DNA of 64,000 nt from DASVEE01 sp036380735. Lineage in GTDB: Bacteria > Acidobacteriota > Thermoanaerobaculia > Gp7-AA8. The stretch covers positions 1-64,000 of the forward strand of contig DASVEE010000071.1 of NCBI GenBank assembly GCA_036380735.1, given 5' to 3'. Every line of letters begins with the position of its first letter. Position 1 is the first letter of the stretch. Below, one piece after another: positions 58,301 to 64,000 of the stretch. The notes under the pieces are model-generated. The model ran no database searches and had not been told where the DNA came from. It worked only from the letters and a program-made list of their open reading frames with translations. Both the position numbers and the translations under genes were made by a program.

Positions 58301-61264
58301 GAGGGGGTGGGGCTGGCGTTCACGATCGACTTGTCGCATGCGAGTGCGAGTGCGGTGGACGTCACCTGGACCACCGCGAACGGCACCGCGACCGCCGGCA
58401 GCGACTACACAAGCGGCGGCGCGACCGTCATGTTCGCGCCCGGTGAGACGACGAAGACCATCAACGTCGCCACGCTCGGCGACCTGCTGGTGGAGGGCGA
58501 CGAGACGCTGTTCGTGCAGCTCACCAGCGCCACGAATGCGACGATCACCGACGCCGAAGGCGCCGGCACCATCCTCAATGACGACGGCACGACCGCCATC
58601 ACCATCGCCGATGCGTCGGCGGCCGAAGGTGGCGTGCTGACGTTCGACGTCACGCTGAGCTCTGCCAGCTCGCTCCCCGTGAGCGTGAGCTACGCCACCG
58701 GCGGCGGCACGGCGACGGCGGGCATCGACTACGTCGCCTCGAGCGGCAGCGTCACGTTCAATCCGGGCGTGACCGCACGCACGATCACGATTCCCACCAT
58801 CGGCGATGCGCTGGCCGAGGCCAACGAGACGTTCACCGTCACGCTCTCCACGCCGGTCAACGGCACCCTCGGCACCGCGACGGCGACCGGCACCATCCTC
58901 GACGACGATGCGCCGCCGCCCGTGCCGGTGCTGTCCATCGCTCCCACCTCGACGATCGAGGGCATGCCGATGATGTTCACCGTGACGCTCAGCACCGCCA
59001 CGACGAACGAGGTCCAGGTGAACTACGCCACCGTCGGCGACGGAACGGCGACCGGCGGCGACTACACGGCAATCTTCGCGACGCTGGTGTTCGCCCCCGG
59101 CGAAACGGCGAAGAGCGTCGCCATCCCCACGGCCGAGGACACGCTGGCTGAGGGGAACGAGTACTTCATCGTGGCTCTCGGTTCGCCGCTGAACGCCACG
59201 CTGGGACCAGCCTTCGCCGCGAACGGCACCATCATCGACAACGACGTGGTGACGATTCCCGCAATCTCGATTGCGTCCGCGACGGCGACGGAAGGCGCGC
59301 CGCTGGCCTTCCACGTCACGTTGAGCGCGCCGACGACCGCCACCGTGACGGTCAACTATGCCACCGGCGGCGGCAGCGCCACACCGGCCACCGATTACAC
59401 CGCGGCCGACGGTACGCTGACGTTCACGCCGGGCGTGACGACCCAGACGATCACGGTACCGACCGTGGGCGATCCGCTCGTGGAAGGGAACGAGACGCTC
59501 ACCGTCACGCTCACCGCACCGAGCGGCGGCACCCTCGGCACCGCCACCGCGACCGGCACGATCCTGGACGATGACGCGACGCCCGCGCTCAACATCGCGC
59601 CGGCGGCGGCGACGGAAGGGTCGCCGCTCGCGTTCGACGTGACGCTCACGGCGCCGACCACCGCCACCGTGAGGGTGAACTACGCCACGGTCGCCGGCAG
59701 CGCCGCACCGGGCGCGGACTTTGTCACGGCGAGCGGCACCGTCACGTTCAATCCCGGCGTGATGACGCAGACCATCACCATCGGCACGCTCGACGACGCG
59801 ATCGCGGAGGGACCGGAGACGTTCACGGTGGCGTTGAGCGGCGCGGTGAATGCGACGCTCGCCGCGTCGACCGCCACCGGCACGATCGCGGACGACGACC
59901 TGCCGCCGGCGCCGCCGGCGATCTCCATCGGTGACGTGGCGCAGTTCGAAGGGAGCAGCGGCGCAACACTCTTCGCCTTCCCGGTCACGCTCAGCACGAG
60001 CCCCTCGGCGCCCGTATCGGTGAGCTGGACCGTCGCCGACGGCACCGCGTTCGCCGGGGCCGACTACGCGGCGGCGGGCGGCACCGTCGTCTTCGCGCCG
60101 GGCATGCTCATGCAGACGATCTTCATCGCCGTGCATGGCGACCTCACGCTGGAGCAGGACGAGACGTTCTCGGTGCAGCTCTCCGCGCCGCTCAACGCGA
60201 GCCTTCTGGATGCGACGGCGGTCGGCACGATCCGCAACGACGACCGCGCCGTCCCGCCGCCGCTGGTGCCGGCGGTGCGCGTCACCGGCGTGATCGTGAC
60301 GGAAGGGGAGGAGGCGGTGGTCACGCTGACGTTGTCGTCGCCGGCGACGAACGGCGGCACGCTGCGCTGGCTGACGCGCGGCGGGACTGCGACCGGCGGC
60401 AGCGACTTCGTCGAGGAGTCCGGCCGCGTGACGTTCAGCGGCAAGACGGCCACGATCTCCGTGGCTACGCTCGATGACAGCGTCGATGAGACCAGCGAGG
60501 CGTTCTTCGTCGAGCTGTTCGACGCCTCCGGTGTGACGCTGCACGACGAGCGCGTCGAAGTGACGATTCTCGATGACGACGACCCGGCGCCGCAGCGCGC
60601 CATCGTGATGGCGGTGGGCTCGCTGCAGGGCGCGGCGGGCTCGCGCTTCGGTACCGCGGTGCAGATGGTCAACTTCAGCGACGCGCGCGCGACGGGCGTG
60701 CTGCTCATCCGCCCGGCGGCGATGAGCGACGCGTCGCGCGACGTCGCGATCGACTACGACCTCGCCCCCGGCGAGCTGCGCGCCTTCGGCGACCTCCTCG
60801 CCGAGCACGGGCTCGAAGGACTGGCCACGCTGGACGTGGTGGCCGCGACGGGCGCGCTGCCGCGCCTGACCGTGCGCATCTACGACGACGGCGGCGACGG
60901 AACGACGGGCTTCACCCTGCCGGTGGTGACGCCGGGCGACGCGCTCTCCGCGGGCGATACGGCGCTGCTGATCGCCCCTGCCGATCCCATCGCCATGCGC
61001 TTCAACATCGGCGTGCGCACGCTTGCCGCAGGCGCCACGCTGGCCATCGAAGTGCGCGACCGCACCGGAGCCACGCGGCACAGCGTCACCCGCAACTACG
61101 AAGCGGGGTGGTTCAACCAGGTTGCCGCCGCCGGCTTTGCCGGCGTCCCGCTCAACGCGGGCGACTACCTGGCCATCACCGTGGTGCGGGGCAGCGCCAT
61201 CCTATACGGGGCGTCGGTGGACAACGCGACGAACGATCCGTCCGTGCAGGTGGCCACGAAGTAG
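55322..61264 (+). CDS. Giant secreted CSLREA / beta-helix / Calx-beta protein
   Basis: 1980 aa from ATG 55322. Signal peptide HRIAALAVALVFPLFAQA. The CSLREA module is next (FIVNSAADIADTAQGNGVC...CTLRAAMQEANA), then a parallel beta-helix to ~500 with repeated NVISGN/NGGAGI rungs. Eleven tandem Calx-beta domains follow (~540-1760), each ending in a DDD/NDD-type loop before the next strand. The last ~220 residues form a beta domain (RFNIGVRTLAAGATLAIEV...YGASVDNATND). No sorting signal is recognised. Calx-beta loops usually bind calcium; a large adhesin or matrix protein is inferred. Confidence 0.93.
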   Translation: MHRIAALAVALVFPLFAQAAVFIVNSAADIADTAQGNGVCATAGGVCTLRAAMQEANALAGTDTIQFGIGSGPQTITLATPLPVASSMLIDATTQLGTGAGPFILLDGQDSTHIGFEFATVSGITVSIQGFAIGRFTAAGIKAYLSNSTLQVKSCHIGVGLDGVTDMGNGDGIWAVVNGFSGSAMYIGEISGGGNVISGNQDMAIEIEDGPTGAKLTTFSLFRNIIGLGADGMTAVPNASGGIRTDLQFGTVTIGGSIAARNVISGNGGRGYGTTGFLQTDIFNVGYNYVGVAQDGVTARPNLGDGLVLVGRELRVNDNVIAANTGNGLLLDTAHIASPIRGNRIGVAADGSARGNGGAGILWRSGTLGVIGGAGATLQNLIAHNGGAGIRIVSGQAEIDGNSIHSNTGLGIDIGTPNVVDANDANDADSGSGNNQQNRPVLASAVRGGGLTVITGSLSSAPSSTYRLRFYASSAADPSGFGEGETFLGETSVTTSAGGTVGFTYPSTFGAPGMYVTATATTTSGDTSELSNAQLVTGPPQIRMAAASVSTPESGNVTLTIERVNGTAGAASVDWTTIPGSAGSADFIPVSGTADFGIGDTSTTIVIVITSDALDEASESFNVELSNPSSGTELGSPAHTTVHIDDDDPTPSLSIADATQDEGTGGMTSFLFDVTLSEASGRTVTVDYLTGNVDALAGEDYAASGGTLTFAPGETVKTISVPVVADAAIEGDETFTVGINNLVHANVNRGLATGRIVNDDGVPAITIDDVAVVEGDAGTSSAVFTVSLSGTSAVPVSVAWSVSAGTATPGGDVELGSASLLFPAGETEATIVVTLHGDTLIENNETFFVNLSGPSNATLADAQGSGTIADDDGTPSLSINDPAVVEGVAATFTVTLAPASTLPVTVDYATGDVTAIDGDDYTGASGTLTFAAGETSKTIDVTTLGDTVAEPAETFSMTLSSASGALLGDANGTATIIDDDGAPRVTIGNASAAEGVGLAFTIDLSHASASAVDVTWTTANGTATAGSDYTSGGATVMFAPGETTKTINVATLGDLLVEGDETLFVQLTSATNATITDAEGAGTILNDDGTTAITIADASAAEGGVLTFDVTLSSASSLPVSVSYATGGGTATAGIDYVASSGSVTFNPGVTARTITIPTIGDALAEANETFTVTLSTPVNGTLGTATATGTILDDDAPPPVPVLSIAPTSTIEGMPMMFTVTLSTATTNEVQVNYATVGDGTATGGDYTAIFATLVFAPGETAKSVAIPTAEDTLAEGNEYFIVALGSPLNATLGPAFAANGTIIDNDVVTIPAISIASATATEGAPLAFHVTLSAPTTATVTVNYATGGGSATPATDYTAADGTLTFTPGVTTQTITVPTVGDPLVEGNETLTVTLTAPSGGTLGTATATGTILDDDATPALNIAPAAATEGSPLAFDVTLTAPTTATVRVNYATVAGSAAPGADFVTASGTVTFNPGVMTQTITIGTLDDAIAEGPETFTVALSGAVNATLAASTATGTIADDDLPPAPPAISIGDVAQFEGSSGATLFAFPVTLSTSPSAPVSVSWTVADGTAFAGADYAAAGGTVVFAPGMLMQTIFIAVHGDLTLEQDETFSVQLSAPLNASLLDATAVGTIRNDDRAVPPPLVPAVRVTGVIVTEGEEAVVTLTLSSPATNGGTLRWLTRGGTATGGSDFVEESGRVTFSGKTATISVATLDDSVDETSEAFFVELFDASGVTLHDERVEVTILDDDDPAPQRAIVMAVGSLQGAAGSRFGTAVQMVNFSDARATGVLLIRPAAMSDASRDVAIDYDLAPGELRAFGDLLAEHGLEGLATLDVVAATGALPRLTVRIYDDGGDGTTGFTLPVVTPGDALSAGDTALLIAPADPIAMRFNIGVRTLAAGATLAIEVRDRTGATRHSVTRNYEAGWFNQVAAAGFAGVPLNAGDYLAITVVRGSAILYGASVDNATNDPSVQVATK

Positions 61265-61272
61265 CGGGTGGG

Positions 61273-61389
61273 GGCGGGGGGGACGATGGGACGAATAGGA
61301 CGGATAGGACGGATGGGACTTGAAGGATCTGTAGCCCCGCAGTTGTCCTATAGATCCTATAGGTCCTATTCGTCCTATTCGTCCTATCG
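61273..61389. repeat. ATAGGACNN inverted array after the exoprotein gene
   Basis: GGGGGACGATGGGACGAAT...GGATAGGAC units (61279-61318) face GTCCTATAGATCCTATAGG...GTCCTATCG (61343-61388) around a 25-nt centre. It starts 10-15 nt past the stop codon. Confidence 0.87.
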
Positions 61390-61559
61390 AACCCCGTCGC
61401 CCAACGCGACGCCGGTATTGCCCGCGCCGATCGTTGCCCGGTGAAACATGACGCCGGCTTTCGTTGAGGCAACCGCGCCCTGACGGAGGCCGTCGACGGC
61501 CTCAACGCCCGTAACGATGGCATCGCGGCACACGCCTTCTGCCTCATGGGACCCAACGG

Positions 61560-62150
61560 CGGCCTCGCTGGGGCCGACTTCGGCCTCGCGCGAGGCAACG
61601 ACGGCTTCGCGCAAGCCAACTTCAGGTTCGCGGAGGATAACTTCAGCTTTGCGGAATGCAACTTTGCCCTCACGGAATGCAACTTTGCCCTCACGGAATG
61701 CAACTTTGTCCTCACGGAGCGCAACTTTGCCCTCACGGAGCGCAACTTTGGCGCCGCGGAGCGCAACAACGGCTTCGCGCAACGCAACAATGCGTCGCGC
61801 GACGCCATTGTTGCCCTCGCGGAGGCCATTGTTGCGTCCCGCGAGGCCATCGCCACGTCGCGTGAAGCCATTGTTGCGTTCCGCGAAGCCAAAGTTGCCC
61901 TCGCGGAGGCCATTGTTGCGTTCCGCGAGGCCATCGCCACGTCGCGTGAGGCGATTGTTGCGTTCGCGAAGGCCGCGGCCGGCTTCGCCGGAGGCAATCA
62001 CGTCATCGCGGAAGGCAAACTCGCCCTCGCGGAGGCCAAAGTTGGCTCCACGGCGCCCGAATTTGGCTACGCGGAGCCTGATGCCGGCTGCACGGAAGCC
62101 GATGTTGCCTTCGCGATCCCTGATCGTGGCTGCGCGGAAGCCGTCATCGG
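61560..62150. repeat. 21-bp minisatellite
   Basis: About 28 degenerate 21-bp units, clearest at 61650-61750 (GCAACTTTGCCCTCACGGAAT repeated). Because 21 is divisible by three, several frames stay open on both strands and give heptad-repeat products; none has a convincing start. Many units carry TTGTTGCG or CGCAACAA, the half-site of the operators at 62637-62689. It lies directly 3' of the winged-helix gene. Nothing else is seen between 61390 and 62143. Confidence 0.88.
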
Positions 62151-62617
62151 CTGCGAAGGGTCCAGTGGCCGGGCGTTTCGGTCTGCTGGATCCCGTACTC
62201 GTTGTTCGGGTAGAGCCTCTGGAGCATCGTGCGGACGGTCGCGGAGAAGTTTTGGGCACGGGTGACGAAGCCGCCGGCCCGCAGGCCGGCGGCGATCTCT
62301 TTCGCTGTCTTCGGCTCACCAGCGTCCCGGAGGTAAGCCTCCGCCGCCTCGTAGACGCCGCTGTACCTGGTGTAAGGGCCGGGGGGCGGCGGCGCGACGG
62401 GCGCAACGGGCGATCCGTGCGGAGCGGGGGCGGCGAGCAACGTCCGCGGAACGCTCGGCTGGCTCGCGGTTGCCGGGAGGCGCTCCGGCGCAGCGGGCGG
62501 TGCGTTGCCCAGTACCTCTTCGAGCGCGGCGATGGCGCGCTCCACCCCCGACAGCTCGACCACCAGCCGGCGCTGCTCCTCGCGGAGCCCCTCGAGCACC
62601 TCAGTCACTTTCTTCAT
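62144..62617 (-). CDS. Coiled-coil / winged-helix protein
   Basis: 157 aa from ATG 62617. Residues 1-35 form a coiled coil (VTEVLEGLREEQRRLVVELSGVERAIAALEEVL). A Pro/Ala linker follows, then a winged-helix-like domain (VYEAAEAYLRDAGEPKTAKEIAAGLRAGGF...VRTMLQRLYPNNEYG). It looks like a small DNA-binding regulator. Three palindromes sit directly upstream and a 21-bp array with similar half-sites directly downstream, so autoregulation and array binding are plausible (inference). Confidence 0.75.
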   Translation of the reverse strand: MKKVTEVLEGLREEQRRLVVELSGVERAIAALEEVLGNAPPAAPERLPATASQPSVPRTLLAAPAPHGSPVAPVAPPPPGPYTRYSGVYEAAEAYLRDAGEPKTAKEIAAGLRAGGFVTRAQNFSATVRTMLQRLYPNNEYGIQQTETPGHWTLRSR

Positions 62618-62636
62618 CGCGCAACAGTATCGCCCA

Positions 62637-62689
62637 GTTGCGCAACAAATGACGACTTGTTGCGCAACAAGCGCGACGTGTTGCGCAAC
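62637..62689. promoter_or_regulatory. Three phased GTTGCGCAAC operators
   Basis: The perfect palindrome GTTGCGCAAC occurs at 62637-62646, 62659-62668 and 62680-62689. Start-to-start spacing is 22 and 21 bp, two helical turns, so all face the same side of the DNA. A half-site GCGCAAC lies at 62619-62625, next to the start codon. Candidate binding region for the adjacent winged-helix protein. Confidence 0.7.
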
Positions 62690-62697
62690 AGTTGCAG

Positions 62698-63768
62698 CTA
62701 CGGCATGCGGTACGCCATCGCGTTGATGTGCATCCCCGCGCCGACGGAGCCGAACAGCACCAGGTCGCCGCTGCTGAGGGAGTGCTCTTCCATCTGGTTC
62801 TTCACGATCAGGTCGAGCAGTGTCGGTACCGTGGCCACGCTGCTGTTGCCGAGCCAGGAGATGGTCATCGGCAGCACTCCCGGCGGCTGGGGGACGCCGG
62901 AGAGCGCGTACAGCTCCTCGACGATCGCTTCGTCCATCTTGCCGTTCGCCTGGTGGAGGAGGATCTTTTTCACCTCGCCGAGCCCGAGGCCGGCGGCGTC
63001 GAGGCACTGCTTCATCGAGCCGGCCACCGTCTGCAGCGCGTAGCGGTACAGCTTGCGACCCTCCATCTTCAGGAAGAGCGCTTCGAGGAAGACTTCCTCG
63101 TTGTACGACGGTCCCATGACCAGCATCGCGGAGTGCTCGAGCGTGTCGGAGCGGGCGATGTGCGACAGCACGCCGACCGGCGCGTCCGTCTCCCGCGCTT
63201 CGAGGATCGTGGCGCCGGCGCCGTCGGCGTAAATGAGGCTGTCTCGGTCGTGCGGGTCGGAGATGCGCGAGAGCGTGTCGGTGCCGACGACCAGCACGCG
63301 CTTCGCGGCGCCGGACTTGAGGAACGCGTCGCCGATGATGAGCCCCTGCAGCCACCCCGGGCAGCCGAAGACGAGGTCGAAGGCCACCGCGCGCGGATTC
63401 TTGATCTGCAGCCGCGCCTTCACGCGTGCAGCGAGCGCGGGGACGAGGTCGGAGCGGCCGCCGCGGCGCACGTCGCCGAAGTTGTGGGCGACGATGATGT
63501 AGTCGAGCGACTCCGGATCGACGTCCGACGACTCCAGCGCGCTCTTCGCGGCCTCGTAGCCGATGTCGGAGGCGAAGACCTCGTCCGCGACGTAGCGGCG
63601 CTCGCGGATGCCGGTGATGGCCTCGAACTGCTGCAGGATCTCCGCGTTCGGCTTGCCGAGGGGCTTGCCGTCGGCCGTGCGGAAGTCGCGGTCGAGGAAG
63701 AACTCATTCGGCACGCGGACCGGGGGGATGTGACTGCCGGTGGCAGCGATGACGGAGCGAACGGTCAT
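62698..63768 (-). CDS. Beta-ketoacyl-ACP synthase III-family enzyme
   Basis: 356-aa thiolase-fold enzyme. The Cys-His-Asn triad is visible: C136 (VFGCPGW), H272 (LLHQANGKMDE) and N308 (SWLGNSSVATVP). It initiates acyl chains by Claisen condensation; whether it serves fatty acid synthesis or a special product is open, since no acp or fabD/G genes are near. It starts 9 nt after the hemolysin III-like gene and is likely cotranscribed with it. Confidence 0.93.
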   Translation of the reverse strand: MTVRSVIAATGSHIPPVRVPNEFFLDRDFRTADGKPLGKPNAEILQQFEAITGIRERRYVADEVFASDIGYEAAKSALESSDVDPESLDYIIVAHNFGDVRRGGRSDLVPALAARVKARLQIKNPRAVAFDLVFGCPGWLQGLIIGDAFLKSGAAKRVLVVGTDTLSRISDPHDRDSLIYADGAGATILEARETDAPVGVLSHIARSDTLEHSAMLVMGPSYNEEVFLEALFLKMEGRKLYRYALQTVAGSMKQCLDAAGLGLGEVKKILLHQANGKMDEAIVEELYALSGVPQPPGVLPMTISWLGNSSVATVPTLLDLIVKNQMEEHSLSSGDLVLFGSVGAGMHINAMAYRMP

Positions 63769-63777
63769 GACAACCTC

Positions 63778-64000
63778 TCAGCGAACGATCTTGACGATGA
63801 CGGCGAAGTGCAGCAGTGCGCCGACGAGCGTCAGGGCGTGGAACACCTCGTGGTAACCGAACACGCGGGGGAAGGGATCGGGCCTGCGCAGCGCGTACAC
63901 GACGGCGCCGATGGTGTACGCGATGCCGCCGGCGACGATGAGCCAGACGTAGCCGCCGAGAAGGACGCGGACTTCGTCGAAGTAGGGGACGATGGTCCAG
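63778..64000 (-). CDS. Hemolysin III / TrhA-family membrane protein (partial, 5' end outside window)
   Basis: The last 73 residues are visible, ending KIVR. Two to three helices (VWLIVAGGIAYTIGAVVYAL; LTLVGALLHFAVIV) and the family signature RPDPFPRVFGYHEVFHALT, with the HxxxH pair that binds zinc in PAQR/hemolysin III proteins. It lies upstream of the KAS III gene in the same unit. Confidence 0.9.
   Translation of the reverse strand, partial: WTIVPYFDEVRVLLGGYVWLIVAGGIAYTIGAVVYALRRPDPFPRVFGYHEVFHALTLVGALLHFAVIVKIVR

Noticed and set aside
55136..61081. 1981-aa minus-strand frame opposite the exoprotein
   Set aside because: Arg/Gly/Val-rich antisense of repeated Calx-beta DNA; no motifs and no plausible start.
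61546..62265. Heptad-repeat protein encoded in the 21-bp array
   Set aside because: Frames are open on both strands simply because the period is a multiple of three. No ribosome site is seen, and frames run out of phase into the winged-helix gene.

Overview
The window is GC-rich bacterial chromosome with ordinary housekeeping genes (ileS, valS) among secreted and membrane proteins. It looks like a free-living member of Acidobacteriota or a nearby lineage such as Myxococcota. The pointers are an MglA-type GTPase with a long tail, a CSLREA/Calx-beta giant exoprotein, DUF2520, DUF4199 and DUF5985 proteins, a sigma-54 activator beside a partner-switching module, and a REP-associated transposase. 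This placement is an inference from gene families; no rRNA marker is present.

Layout. 1-6.7 kb: ileS, a LysM lytic transglycosylase, an MglA-like GTPase and a DUF2520 protein, all on the minus strand. 6.7-7.25 kb: a 43-bp tandem array bracketed by inverted ATAGGAC arrays. 7.3-12.2 kb: regulatory block with a small secreted protein, a GAF/sigma-54 activator, a 56-aa ORF, an RsbW-like kinase, a STAS antagonist and a GAF-GAF-SpoIIE phosphatase. 12.3-16 kb: a GT-C-like membrane protein running tail to tail into a PaaG-like isomerase operon with two DUF5985 proteins. 16-18.2 kb: AmrS radical SAM enzyme, Rieske ferredoxin and alpha/beta hydrolase. 18.5-19.2 kb: an iodothyronine-deiodinase-like gene with an in-frame TGA at the active site and a SECIS-like hairpin. 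19.2-27.3 kb: accessory region with GGTCAGGCC/GGTCTGGCACC repeat arrays, a RAYT transposase and small secreted or regulatory genes. 27.3-38 kb: SDR, secreted protein, BtuF-like receptor, Dpp/Opp permeases, TldD/TldE, lipase-like protein, DUF4199 and a membrane LuxR. 38-46.4 kb: ferritin-like pair, RND efflux adaptor and pump, GNAT, Tat-exported aldo/keto reductase. 46.5-49.4 kb: a 971-aa protein with no recognised family. 49.6-55 kb: valS, overlapped by a gene fusing an intact leucine/valine-type dehydrogenase to a degenerate, editing-less ValRS-like module. 55.3-61.3 kb: 1980-aa exoprotein. 61.5-64 kb: a 21-bp minisatellite, a coiled-coil/winged-helix protein with three phased operators, a KAS III enzyme and a hemolysin III fragment.

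The two strongest novelties are the deiodinase-like selenoprotein (18476-19171) and the dehydrogenase/ValRS-like fusion translationally coupled to valS (52065-54968). A third theme is intergenic repeats. A period-9 ATAGGACNN family occupies at least fifteen gene junctions, often as long hairpins, and supplies the stop codon of several genes. A second family surrounds the RAYT transposase and recurs up to about 20 kb away.
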